Assembly (NCBI GenBank): GCA_024509875.1
Contig: JAMPIV010019079.1
Location: 62,001 to 126,000, forward strand
Length of the DNA stretch: 64,000 nt
Direction of reading: 5' to 3'
DNA from: Oreohelix idahoensis
Taxonomy: Eukaryota > Mollusca > Gastropoda > Stylommatophora > Oreohelicidae
Shown here in pieces: positions 34,401 to 45,117 of this stretch. How positions within the stretch are numbered: the first letter of the stretch is position 1; each line of letters starts with the position of its first letter. A program made the translations under genes and the position numbers. The notes below the pieces were generated by a model. It searched no databases. It was not told the origin of the DNA and was given only the letters and a program-made list of their open reading frames with translations.

Positions 34401-37160
34401 GATGGAGGGCGGATGTATTAGTAAAAGAACAGCCAAATGTGGCTGCTCGATTAACACATTTAGACAGAAAGTTTTTCGTTTTTTAAGCAATTTTGGGGGT
34501 GGGGTATTGTTGTTTATGTAGCTATTTGGTTGTTTTATTGGACAATCACCATTTTCTAAACATTCGGTATCAGAATTAAGGTCTAACACTTAGTAACAGC
34601 TTGTAAAGCCGCTGACCTACTTTCGATAACGTTATGGATGTCAAAGGTCATGTTTAGAATTTAGCTTGTGAACGTTAATCTTTTTTTAAAAATTGCTTCT
34701 CTCGCATAATTAACCTTTTTTTTCTCAATTGTTTCAGGGGACAATCGTTATGATGCACATTTTTCAATGACGGGAAGAGGCAGACATCCGGCTCTGCCAC
34801 GGATTTCTACTGTGACAAATCTATTGGCACAGTTCTGTCTTCTGAAGAACTAGGAAAATGCAACATCGGAGCTAGTACGTCTTGTTGTGTAAAGTGTATA
34901 TATCATATTATTTCCTCTCATTCTCTGATGTTAAAAATCATTAGGCTACTATGTAGTTGAAGCTTTCCTAGAAGCCTCTACAGGTTTTGAGTTTATTTTA
35001 CAATTACAAACATAAAAGACAAATGACATAATCCATGTAAAAGAGAGACTTACAATCTACTGTATAATTAATATAATGATTTAAATGGTAAATGCAGTAA
35101 AAATTAATGCCGCAATAAATGCTTAATGATTAACAAAGGGAAAGAAAAAATAATTTGGCCGACATTTTTTGTATTAATAATAAAATAACACAATCATGCA
35201 ATTTGTCCTCTTCCCGTCCCTCCCAACAAATTTCTCTCAGGTGACCTCTTGGTTTCTCTGTGCTACATGAACAGAATGTGAGTAAAGGACAGCTACAATA
35301 CAGGTGCCAGATGTCAGTACAAGAAGCCAGTGCCCTGAGAGGAGATTCACTTGAGGACTTTCTGAACACACAATTATCTTTTGATGCAGCTGACCTCAAG
35401 TGACAGTGAGTTGGACACGGACTAATATGCAATGTTTTTTTGTTTATAAAAATCAAATTTTAAGCAGTAAAGGTTGTTTCAATCAAGAAAATAACCATCA
35501 ATTTGAATTGTACAACTCAAATTACATTAATATGGAAGTTTTCAGCTCTATAGCTGCAATATTCATGATTTTATGACAACATTTGGAATTTCGTGAGATT
35601 TTTCTTCCGAACTGCAAATTTAGCCTTCGATCCATTTTCACATAATGCAGTTTTATAGTATTCAGTATTTCATGTGGCTCAAAAAAATTAAGCATCAAGT
35701 ATATAATGCTCTCTTTAAGCTCAATAAATCTTATAGCTTTCCTGTGTGTAGTGTTTGATTTATGAGTGCATAAAAATGCATATTTGCACTTTGCGAGCAC
35801 AACAATGAGACTTGCTACTGCATCTTTTGTCAATTTTGATGGACCATAATTCATTTAATTGATTTGTTGTACTTCCCATGTTTCTTTTCTGCAATAAGGA
35901 CTTGTATGACTTTGTACAAAAAGCATTATTGACTTGGTAAGTGTTTGTTGACTGTAGTTATGATTGTGCAAAGTCAGGCAATTTGTTCGGTGCGAAGATG
36001 TTTGAAAATTTTTGTAATTCCCCACAATTTTGAAATGCTGTAACTCGGTTGTTTGATGTCCGATTTTTAAAATTTAAAAAGGAAATTTCATGGCTTAAAG
36101 AGATCCATTAAGATCTATAAACAAAGACCCTATAAAAACAAAATGAAAAATCAGTTTGTGGTACCTAAAATAAGAGAAAAAAGAAAAAGAGTGAATCATA
36201 CATTTAATATGAAATAAAAGAAGCAACTTCTTCTTCCTACAATCGTTGTTTGGATTACAAACTTATGTCAATAGCATGAGACCTACGTGGTTCCTGTTCT
36301 GAAACCGTAAACACTAAGTACTGTGATCAAGACTGTTGTCTTGTCTACATGTTCAAGTCAGACTTAATGTATTGTTCACTAAAATATTTTACAAGAGCAA
36401 TAATCCAGACACAACAAATGTTCTATGAAAATTAATGGTCTCAAGAGATGACTCCCACTTAAAGTCTCGATGGTGCGAGACACATCAGATAGAATTTTAA
36501 CTCTTCAACCCCTATTCATAAAACCTGGCCTCAGGTATTAGCGACTAGCATGCCTGGTAACGAGGCTCATTGGCCTTGGCATCTGTTGTCTAAATGGTGT
36601 CAGCCACACTTAGCACTCTCTTGTCTGTTATGTGTGAAAAAAAGATCAGGAATTGGCAAGGGAACATTTTAAGAGTGCATAAAAACAGATTCTTTCACAT
36701 CTTAACTCTGAGGCAGAACTCTTCAGGTAAAAGAAGAAAAGGAATGCACAGAGAAATATAAAGAAAAACCACGGAAAGGGAGCTGATGGAGTTGGGAAAA
36801 ACCTGAAATACAAGGCTGGCTCTTGTCCACATAGGGGAAAATGTGCCAGTACTGTATGCTCTGAAAGCAGTTACCAGAAATGAGGAAGATCTTTGTTTTC
36901 AGCTAATGGCAATCAGTGAAGATGAATTAAGAACACCACTAAAATGCAGTAAGAAACTACTAAAATTATCTTTATTTTGCATGTTACATGTATTTTTTGA
37001 GTTGCACAGTCCTCAGCACAGAAAAAAGTCATTAAAAAATCCCTTCCAGCATCTTTAAGTGTAGTTTCAAAATAAATAACATTAAAATTATTCTTCCTGA
37101 TAGAAGTAACAATTGTTGAGAAGGATACCAATACATAATGAAACAAAGAAATAACTGTTT
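31123..37160. other. Intron, about 6 kb without assigned elements
   Basis: This is the rest of the giant intron. It includes a (TA)n tract at about 31,453-31,492. Stretches around 32,040-32,115 and 33,610-33,960 are less AT-rich and have CpG-containing segments. Frames such as 33,015-33,437 (140 codons) and 34,134-34,589 (151 codons, minus) show no motif I recognise and no splice context matching CFAP57. No repeat here recurs elsewhere in the window. Old unclassified elements may be present. Confidence 0.5.
31453..31492. repeat. (TA)n microsatellite
   Basis: About 20 TA units. Confidence 0.9.
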
Positions 37161-37162
37161 TA

Positions 37163-37300
37163 CTCCTGGCAGGCTCAACTAAGCTGGACAGGTCTAGACA
37201 GGTAGGTGTCAGACTAAAACAGATACCCTGGTCCTACAGGTTGGGGGTTTTAGCACACAGCCGACAACCCCTGTCTATGAAATGCCAATGGCATCTTCAT
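37163..37300 (+). repeat. LINE-B 5' region fragment
   Basis: Shares the order TTTTACTCCTGGCAGG, AAGCTGGA, CAGGTTGGGGGTTTTAGCAC and CCCTTGTCTATG-like ends with 47,851-47,970, the leader of the LINE-B copy there. Followed by a CATCATCATC run. Confidence 0.6.
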
Positions 37301-37304
37301 CATC

Positions 37305-37620
37305 ATCATCACAACCCGTAACCCGTCATGGGTCGTAGGGGTGCCATGGTGGAAGCATCAGCAGACATGGTCCTCCACTGCTCTCTATCCTCAGCAATGA
37401 GTACAAGTGTGGAAAAACCGTGCCTTGCCCATTCTTTGATGTTATCAGCCCAGGATTTTCTTTGCCTTCCTCTTCTCCATTTACATTTCACTGTTCCCTG
37501 GAGGATCGTTTACGAAAGGGAGTCATGACGAGTTACATGCCCAAACCAGGCAAGCTTTTGACGTTTCACTACTGACAAAAGTGGTTCTTGGTGGCCTGCA
37601 CACGTGTATGGCATCTTAGA
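37305..37620 (-). pseudogene. LINE 3' end fragment, another family
   Basis: The minus strand reads KCKWRRGRQRKSWADNIKEW and then LIAEDREQWRTM, the common C-terminal end of several animal LINE reverse transcriptases (GRQRKxWxDNIKEW ... DRxxWR). Only ~60 codons open; more lies upstream in broken form. Clade not determined. Confidence 0.65.
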
Positions 37621-37719
37621 GTCGGGTAAATAAAGTAGTAAATAAAGTAGTAAATGGGCTATAAGCTAAATAAAACACAACCCTTTCAAATATTAAATTA
37701 ATGCCAAAACATAACCTAC

Positions 37720-37878
37720 CTTGTCCTGAATGGTATCATCTCTTTCCTGTATTTCCTTCTTTAGACCTTGAATGTCTTTTTCTAAGCTACGAATGACATT
37801 ATTCAGCTTGGAAGTCTCTGCCTGCAGCTTTTTGATCTCATCTTTATGGTCATCAATCTCCTTCTGCAGGGTGGTGAA
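37720..37878 (-). CDS. CFAP57: CFAP57 exon h: coiled coil, 5' side of the giant intron
   Basis: This exon has 159 bp, 53 codons, phase 0 on both sides. The acceptor is cttttccag and the donor is GACAAG|gtaggt. The peptide starts [19 protein letters not shown] and ends [18 protein letters not shown] followed by TIQDK, as in CFAP57. The next exon is 26.5 kb away at 11.2 kb and still joins in frame, giving QDK followed by EKRIYDL, the order known in the family. The intervening intron holds the nested retrotransposon stack. Confidence 0.95.
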
Positions 37879-38049
37879 CTGGAAAAGATTATGGCAGTCA
37901 CAGTCACAGGTCTATGTCAAAGTAACCAGTACACAAGTATATAAAATATTTGTGTCTGCTTGATCAGAATTAGAGCAAGGTAAACAAAATTAGATGATGC
38001 ATCTTACTAGGACAAAGGTTAAAGAGAATAGTCTAAGTTATGGCCACAA

Positions 38050-38455
38050 GGTCTTCTTCTTTCGTTCTTGTCCGATGACTGACAAAGCAATCAGTGACCA
38101 TGATACTTGGTGGCATCTTGTAGGGGAGCAACAAACTGTCTCCACTTTACTCGGTTGGCAGCCATCCTTTGTTAGTGCTCCTCTGGTTCATGCTTTGCAT
38201 CTCTGCCTCCACAGTTCTCTGCCAGGCAGCTTTTGGTTGGCCTCACTTTTGCTTTCTTTCTGGAGTCCATAGCATAGCAGTTCTGGTGATGGTGTCAGGG
38301 TCTCTTCTGAGAATGTAGCCAAGCAAATTCAAGCATATACTGTACTTGCAATGATGGTGCGTATGTCTTCTTGGTGTCTTCAAGTTAGCAGTTCGTGGAT
38401 GATGATAGTGTTTGGCAAGAAAATTAAAAGAATTTTCCTTATGCTCGAGGTCTTC
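38050..38455 (-). pseudogene. LINE-C 3' fragment
   Basis: Degenerate minus-strand copy of the region at 9,385-9,790: tail TCTTCTTCTTTCG, then the GGCATCTTGTAGGGGAGCAA block, then the GGTGTCAGGGTCTCTTCTGA block. No frame stays open. Confidence 0.7.
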
Positions 38456-38585
38456 ATTTGATCAAAATTATCATGCTTCAGAGCAAGTGCTTTCAGAAGT
38501 GTGGCAAAAAAACTAGTATGATCTTGATACTAATAAACAGTTCATTCTGATATTTTACTAGCTGAATTTGAAAGCACTTGTTTGC

Positions 38586-40179
38586 CATATGCATACATGC
38601 CACACTTAAAGGTTTACCCATAATCTGTACGGGGTGTTTGCGTTTTCAGATGTGTACGGGCCGTACACGGGTCTGTACGGGTTTTTTCGCCTAATTATTA
38701 ACCCTTTCAGCACCATTATGACGTACGCCATACGGCATAAATCTTGACAATTTTTGTCGCTGTGCCGTACCGAGTACGTCACGGAAGTAGTGCGATACCT
38801 CGTTCCCATACACCTATAAAACGTACGTCCTATTTTAAAAGCACCAGAACTCTTCTGTTTACAATCGTATCGGCAATTGCTGGGCATAATCGGATTCAGC
38901 ATTGAAAAATCTGGCCACTAAGCTTGAAACGAACAAAATATTTTACTGCTAGCGAATACGGTAGAACTGATAATAGTGATTTTACAAAAGCGAAAGTTAC
39001 AAACATGGACGCTGCCATACCGCCGAATCATAAACATTTTGTGGAAAAAGAGCACAAAAATTCTTGTTTGAGTTGAATTTATTCAACTTGAATGATTCTG
39101 ACAACTCTTTTTACTGAGATTCTGGTAATCTTTACCTTTATTGCCGTCGAGTATGTTTAATATTTGTATTTTCGTACCATTTAGAGTTAAGGTTGAGGTT
39201 AGGTTTACGGTAGAAAGTGCGTAAGAAATATAAATTTGAATAATAATACAAAACAAATTATGGGTAGGCCTAATATCGGAATGACGGGCGCCGAATGCTC
39301 TGCATGTATTTTCGTACCATTTAGAGTTAGGATTAGGGTTACAGTTGGGGTTAGGGTTAACCCGAAATCTAAATGGTACGAAAATACATGCGGAGCATTC
39401 GGCGACCGTCATTCCGATATGACCAAATTATGAAACTGAAAAAAAAAACCCACAAAAGCAAGGCAAATTTGCATCTTAACCAGGTCAGAGAAAAGTTTAT
39501 TTGGAGTTACTTCTCTTCTTAGTTTTAATTTCGTTTCTTTAAAAAACAATGTGATTTTGCCTTGGGTGATCATCATTACGGTCATCCAATGATTTATATT
39601 TATTAAATAATTAATTACTATCAATGTTTGATTGACACTAAAATTCGTATGGGTATAACGGCTATTCCAATTTTTGAAGTTCGGTAGAGAATATATAATA
39701 TTGCGCCAGTTTATATTTTCATTGCTAGCTTTAAAAAATATATATATATATATATATATTTGATTTAAGATTCCTAAACCTAACCCATAACGCTTATTAC
39801 TGGTCTCTTTAGATCTATACTTTTATAAGGCACTATAGAACACACACCAAACTGTTCTTCATTTCCACCATAAATTGTATTAATTTTTTTTGCAGAAATA
39901 GACTAAATGATGATACAGTCACAGCTTTTCTACAATACCGGTACAAAATAAATTCTAACTCTTGTTGTTTAGGTTTTAAAGCAAGTGAAGACATGCTTAA
40001 AAAGGCAAAGGGCGCATGTCACTATGATGGTGCAGAACCATCTAATTGAATATATTTGTACATTAATTAACTCTATTGTTACGTTTTTCAGTCTGTACAG
40101 GTTTTGCGGGTCTCTGTACAGGGTTTTTGGATTTGTTGTACAGGTTTTTCATGTCTGAGGTGTGGCATGTATGCATATG
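38586..40179. mobile_element. TIR element of unknown family, copy 1
   Basis: A perfect 20-bp inverted repeat catatgcatacatgccacac lies at 38,586-38,605 and, inverted, at 40,160-40,179. Inside each end are repeated TGTACGG or TGTACAGG motifs followed by TTTTT runs. A smaller relative is at 46,875-47,300. The interior (about 38,700-40,070) looks like later insertion material, including a sequence TTAACCCTTTCAGCACC at about 38,699 and a fold-back at 39,272. No transposase frame was recognised. Confidence 0.55.
39272..39420. repeat. Fold-back (hairpin) repeat
   Basis: Arms of about 53 bases face each other: atatcggaatgacg...at 39,273 and its complement ending cgtcattccgatat at 39,420. The loop contains GGGTTAGGGTTAACCC. 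Another partial arm with TTCGTACCATTTAGAGTTA lies at about 39,171-39,190. Likely a small MITE-like element. Confidence 0.7.
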
Positions 40180-41190
40180 ATTTTGAAACACTTCACAGAT
40201 TAAGAAAGCCACATGCAGCTGTAATTTATATCTATGAAACACAACAAAAAACATGAAATTTGGTGAGCCTTAAAATAAAATTCACTGTTCTTTGATAACA
40301 CTGATTTAGGATGTTCAGCCGTTTGTCGGTATTTAACATGGTGTTTGAAAATAAAGGATTTAGATGCAGACCGCTGGATTTTTAGTGGCTAATCGTAAGG
40401 AATGGCAAGGCCATATCTTCAAATATCATCTAATTGTATGGGGACCACTAAGACAAAGTAGTTGAATGCCTGCCAGTGCTGTTGCATAGTTGTTAAAAAT
40501 ACAGAATTAAATAAACACACTGGACAAAAAAACTGTAAACAGATGAAAAACAGAAAACATAACTCCATTTGATAAAAAGAACTCCACATAACTTAACTGG
40601 GCAGTGTCATAAACTTCAGTTAAACACAAAGCATATAAAGGCAAGATTAAGAAAGACAAAGTCTGCTTTTTTTTTTTTATTAATGGTACTGAGAAACATT
40701 TGGAGATCTTGACAGACAAAGGACACTGTCACAGTTGATTCTTAATGAAAAAGATGAGTTTGTTTTCATCTGTGAAGTAGAAAATTGGAGAATAACGACT
40801 CTACAGATCAAAGCTGAGTGCCAAGAGTCTGAAATAAAGATCTTTGGTATGAGAACCAATCCACTAAGGAACAAAGATGAAGATGAAATGGGAATACTGG
40901 GAATAAAAAACAATTAATGAAACTTTATTTTTAAAAATTGTTCACCATGGATGCCTCTGTTGCATTCTCCACACTAGACGACCAGAAGTAAGAAAAAACA
41001 GAAGCAGAAATATACAGGACATACTATAGGAAGTAGCCAACATTATAATAATCTATGTAATTAAACATGCCTTTGATTGGAGCCCATAAGTAAAGAGAAG
41101 TGTAGGGAGGTCAAAGAGAACATAATGAAGAACAGTAACCCAAAGCATACAAAGCCTCAAGTGCAAAGCTAAAGGGGATGGTACAAAACG
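40180..41190. other. Intron, nothing recognised
   Basis: AT-rich intron. A 60-codon frame at 40,735-40,917 has no known motif. Confidence 0.5.
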
Positions 41191-41194
41191 TAAA

Positions 41195-41530
41195 TCAGTA
41201 GAGAACAACCAAATACAAATCAGTGGACAACAAATAAATATGAATGAGTAGACAACAAAACATAAATCAGTGAAGAACAACAAAATATAAATCAGCAAAG
41301 AACAACAAAATTGAAAAAAAGGGAGAACAATTAAATAAAAATTCAGTGGAGAATAACAAAAAAGAAATAAGTGGAGGACAATAAAATAAAAATCAGTGGA
41401 GAATAACAAAATACAAATCAGTGGAGAACAACAACATAAAAATAATTGGAGAACAACAAACAGAAATCAGTGAAGAGCATTAACATAAAACAATTAAATA
41501 AAGATCAGTGGAGAAAAACAAATATAGTCC
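41195..41530. repeat. Minisatellite, ~25-bp unit
   Basis: Imperfect tandem units of the form AAATCAGTGGAGAACAACAA, roughly 13-14 copies, AT-rich. Ends about 240 bases downstream (gene sense) of exon g. Confidence 0.8.
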
Positions 41531-41766
41531 TTTGTTCTGTGGACTGACGATGATGATGAACCTCTCATATTAATTAATCAAGTTCTGACATGGGGCCCAT
41601 CTGAAGAAACACTATGCCAGAAAAGAAGGAAGATGAACCAAACATACAAAAATTAAGATAAATGAAAATATAAGATTACTGATATATGCTAACATGGCAA
41701 GACAAGAGCACTGATCAATTGACTGACAGAAACAAAAATGGCAAATATACTTTAATGTCAACACAC

Positions 41767-41940
41767 CTTCTTTTTCATTATTCCTGTCTCCCCTTTAAGT
41801 CTCAAGTTTGCCTCTCTCTCTTCTCTCAGCTTTCTTTCGTACTGATGTTTCATGTCCAGGATCTCCCTATCTGCATCTTCCTCTATCTGCTTCTTTGTTT
41901 CCTCATACTCTCTCATTTGCTGTTGAGCTTCATCACTGCT
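41767..41940 (-). CDS. CFAP57: CFAP57 exon g: coiled coil
   Basis: This exon has 174 bp, 58 codons, phase 0 on both sides. The acceptor is gcttcccag and the donor is AAGAAG|gtgtgt. The peptide includes [35 protein letters not shown] and ETGIMKKK. The [14 protein letters not shown] and [11 protein letters not shown] blocks are among the most conserved parts of CFAP57. Confidence 0.96.
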
Positions 41941-42050
41941 CTGGGAAGCAAGAAAAACTGGCATAACTTATGCGTGAATGAAACAAATGAACTTATTTCT
42001 GTACTTTTAATCAGTTTTTAGCTGCAAGTTACTTAATACAAAACATAATA

Positions 42051-42710
42051 CAGGGTGTCCATAAAAGATTGTACCCTTTTCAAAAAATTTATTCTCGGCC
42101 CCATGATGTGGTACAAGGATGCTTTCTATCACAAAAGTAAGATAATCTCTGCAAGTTTTTAAGCATACCTTACAAAGACTCAAAAAGAATGTACCTATTT
42201 CTTTTTTTTCACCTACTTGACCAGTGTGTAGAGAGACATGTAACAATTACCGGGTTGCAACTCAAGTGCAAAAGCTTCACTTGAAATAACCGCTGCGCGA
42301 ATGCGCACTTTTTTGAGTCTTTGTAAGGTATGCTTAAAAACTTGCAGAGATTATCTGACTTTTGTGATAGAAAGCATCCTCGTACCACGTCATGGGTAAA
42401 AAGGTAAAGGGTCCCGTTACATGCCCATTGAGACATATTGGGAATATGGTGTTAGGACCATATTTTCTCGACCATTGGCACACTAGGGGTGATGTGGTCA
42501 GCATCACGCTGGCCACCTTAACCTTCCCATAGTTGCTCTGGTACCCACTTAGGCTGGGTCGATCCAGGAGCCACCTCATCTGGGGATTGAACCATAGACC
42601 ACTGAGCTAGGAAGCCAGTGCACTAACCACTATGCTACCGCGGCTCCACCACGTCATGGGGCCGAGAATAAATTTTTTTGAAAAGGGTACAATCTTTTAT
42701 GGACACCCTG
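42051..42710. mobile_element. Fold-back MITE, mariner-like, TA target
   Basis: Ends are CAGGGTGTCC and GGACACCCTG with TA on both sides (42,049-42,050 and 42,711-42,712). The left arm (42,051-42,187) is repeated inverted in the right arm (42,310-42,396 and 42,661-42,710), so each arm is ~137 bases with a ~120-base loop. The right arm is broken by an S4 SINE. A TA duplication suggests a Tc1/mariner-type source. No transposase is encoded. Confidence 0.88.
42397..42648 (-). mobile_element. S4 tRNA-type SINE, copy 1
   Basis: Inserted in the MITE with a perfect 12-bp duplication ccacgtcatggg (42,385-42,396 and 42,649-42,660). On the minus strand it starts GGAGCCGCGGTAGCATAGTG, with an A box TAGCATAGTGG and a B box GGTTCAATCCC at tRNA spacing. 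The body includes TGGGAAGGTTAAGGTGG and the 3' end TACCTTTTTACC. 252 bp. Confidence 0.9.
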
Positions 42711-42879
42711 TAAATATGTTATTCAAATCACCTTATGTAACAGGTTATTTAATAACAATACGTGTGATATAGTTTAACCTCTACACTCTGTTAGGGTGTA
42801 GAAGAGGTTCCGATCAAGAAAGAAAGAAAGCGATATAGTTTATCTTCATCAGTTTTTTAACCACTGGTAATTTATTCTT

Positions 42880-43150
42880 CTTCTTTCCTCTTTGTGTAAC
42901 TTATGGAGCCTGGAGCAACCATTGCAGCAGGCCACGATGCAAGAAACCTGCATCAAAGCATTCATGCACTCTTACAGTCGGGATTTCTATAGCAATTTGC
43001 TTTACACGCTGAGGTTGCCAGCCCAACCACAAGGTTGCCAGCCCAACGCACAAGGTTGCCAGCCCAACCACAAGGTTGCCAGCCCAACCACAAGGTTGCA
43101 TTATTATTCACCTCTTATAAAATGTGTCACAGAGCAGTAGTTCTATTCTT
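42880..43150 (+). repeat. Family F repeat with internal 22-bp tandem array
   Basis: Has the family F start (TTATGGAGCCTGGAGC) and core. The core motif aaggttgccagcccaaccac is tandemly repeated four to five times at about 43,010-43,100, a feature not seen in the other copies. Confidence 0.65.
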
Positions 43151-43270
43151 TCTGTGTTTCCTCAGAGATTCCCTCAGGAACTACACGGGGAGGTAACTTA
43201 ATATAAAGGACAAAGACTCATCTTTTTATCAGTCTTCTGTTTCAGGTTCCTTATTAAAATCATACATAAA

Positions 43271-43535
43271 GGTAAATGTAAAGGATCCCGTTACACGCCC
43301 ATTGAGGCATATTGGGAATATGATGTTAGGCCCATATTTTCTTAACCATCGATGCACTAGGGGTGATGTGGTAACCATCACACCAGCCGCCTTAACCTTC
43401 TCAGAGTTGCTCTGGTGCCCAATTCAGGAGGCTGGGTCGACCCCAGAGCTGTCTGCAGTCTAAAATATCCCATCTCAACTGGGGATTGAACCATGGATCA
43501 TTGAGCTAGGAAGTCAGTGCACTAACCACGGCTCC
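43271..43535 (-). mobile_element. S4 tRNA-type SINE, copy 2
   Basis: Same family and direction as 42,397-42,648: minus-strand head GGAGCCGTGGTTAGTGCACT, B box GGTTCAATCCC, and body with AAGGTTAAGGCGGC. It is shortened near the A box and has an extra stretch (GTCTGCAGTCTAAAATATCC) in the middle. Flanks aatcatacat and aatcattcat may be an eroded duplication. Confidence 0.82.
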
Positions 43536-43742
43536 AGAATCATTCATGACAATGTAAATTATCTTTAGCAAGCTTCATTTCTGCTACCAATATCAACAAA
43601 TATTTGTCTGTCTGTGTACCATAAACCAAATATCAGTTTCTCATCTATTCTTGACTGTGCAAATGACTGGGAGATGGCAGTAGATCTTCCTGGGTGAGGT
43701 TCATACCCAGAAATCATTAGATCTTGAAGATGACTGAATACA

Positions 43743-43980
43743 ATGCTATGCTCCTCATCGTCGCACCAGATTATAATAATTGAGCTGACAGTGCCATTTG
43801 AATCCAGATTAGATGAACAACACTCATTCATACTGGCTAAGTATAAGGATCTGGTCATAGACTTCAGACATGATGGGTTCACAGCAAAAGTTATATCTGT
43901 AGAGGTAGGTGCAAGAGGTCTAGTGGTTGCCTCAGTGTATGATCTAGTGAAACTCTTGGGTTGAAATGCCAGTCAAGAAT
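43743..43980 (+). pseudogene. Retroelement-associated conserved block fragment
   Basis: The 73-codon frame reads IIELTVPFESRLDEQH, LAKYKDLVIDFRHDGF and VEVGARGLVVASVYDLVKLL. The pattern ELTVPxExR ... KYxDL ... G ... VEVGxRG ... S is one I associate with the C-terminal part of many animal retroelement proteins. Only a fragment is present, so function and element type are uncertain. Confidence 0.5.
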
Positions 43981-44063
43981 AAGGGCACTTAAGAGGCTCA
44001 GTGAAATGGTGGAAAGGGCATCATGTTGGCTGTGGGAGCAACTGCAATGGGCTATTGAATTAA

Positions 44064-44338
44064 AGATGGGAGCCGCGCTGGTGTAATGGCTACGGCGTTG
44101 TACTGGCGACCAGGTGTTCATGGTTCAAACCCGGGCGTCAACGTTTGAAGGAATGTTTACGACCGGAAATTTGACTGAATAACCTGAACGGCTCCTGTGA
44201 TAAACCCTCTGTGGATGGGAAGGAGCGAAGCTCCTGACCGGGTTGGAAGGAAAGTCCTCAGGTTCCCCAGCCTCGCAATGACATGTCATTGGGCCGAAGG
44301 GCTGAAAGCTCAAGTGCCGCTGGTTAAGAAAAAAAAAA
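44064..44338 (+). mobile_element. S3 tRNA-type SINE, good copy
   Basis: 275 bp with a 10-bp duplication attgaattaa (44,054-44,063 and 44,339-44,348). Head GAGCCGCGCTGGTGTAATGG with an A-box-like TGGTGTAATGG and B box GGTTCAAACCC (44,122-44,132). The body has TTTACGACCGGAAATTTGAC and TGACCGGGTTGGAAGG, then a run of A. It is the same family as the copy in LTR2 integrase. Confidence 0.9.
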
Positions 44339-44777
44339 ATTGAATTAAGGACAGTAATTTATATACAACATATTGGTTACTTTCACAACTGCCTAAAGCT
44401 GGCAGCATCGATAAAACCAGGAGTGAAGCTGAAAGTCACAACCAAGGTAGAGTGGGTTCAATTCCCAGCACAGGCTTGAAAGACAACAGGAAGCTGGCAC
44501 CTGGAAGTCATGACCCAAGTGGGCCCACCCTCCCCTCCTCTTAAAGTGTAAAGGAGATTAAAGGGCCAAAACACTTGTCCGATTGGGGGGGGGGGGATAC
44601 TTCTGATGATCAGACTACCTCATGTTGTAACGCTCTATATAGTATTTTTTATCATACCTACTGTTAACATTAACTAAATTTCAAGAAAAATGTGTTATCA
44701 TTTGAATGAATTGCTACACATGTCAAGAGTTTTTGTTGTTGTTGACATCTTGTCTATAAACTTCTTGCTTATCTCAC

Positions 44778-44968
44778 CTGATCAAGTTTTGTTCTCATAT
44801 CTTGTAATTTAGCCTCATAATATGCTGTCAGTTCCTCCAGTGCCTTCTCCTTGCTCTCTTCCATCTCCACTAATTGTTTCTCGTAGTCTTCCTGTATCTT
44901 CAATGTTTTTGCCTGTTGTTCTTGAAACTTCTCATATTCTAGCATCAGTTTCTGGTTGTTTGCAGATT
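44778..44968 (-). CDS. CFAP57: CFAP57 exon f: coiled coil
   Basis: This exon has 191 bp: two bases completing the split codon, then 63 codons, ending in phase 0. The acceptor is aaatctag and the donor is GATCAG|gtgaga. The peptide includes NNQKLMLEYEKFQEQQAK, YEKQLVEMEESKEKALEEL and YYEAKLQDM, all strongly CFAP57-like coiled coil. The exon lies between a tRNA-type SINE (44.1 kb) and a minisatellite (45.1 kb). Confidence 0.95.
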
Positions 44969-45117
44969 CTAGATTTTTGGACAAAATCAGCAATGTTTTG
45001 ATATGATTTTGCTTATAACTATTACTGTAAAAATGCACCCAGCTGCATATTTCTTAAAATCTGACCATTAATATAAATGGCATCTACAAATATAAGTAGA
45101 TTATTGTTTGCAATTTT

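Noticed and set aside
39320..39362. TTAGGG-like repeats suggesting an interstitial telomere
   Set aside because: Only two or three imperfect units, and they form the loop of a fold-back repeat.
38699..40078. A second piggyBac element starting TTAACCCTTTCAGCACC
   Set aside because: No matching inverted end next to TTAA was found; the TTAA at about 40,066 lacks the required terminus.
41195..41530. A CRISPR-like array
   Set aside because: Units are contiguous and imperfect without distinct spacers, in an animal intron.
42600..42648. A tRNA gene on the minus strand
   Set aside because: It is the head of SINE S4 inside the MITE, with its own 12-bp duplication.
44064..44140. A tRNA gene (A and B box at tRNA spacing)
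   Set aside because: It is the head of SINE S3, with a target duplication and A tail; no full cloverleaf is kept.
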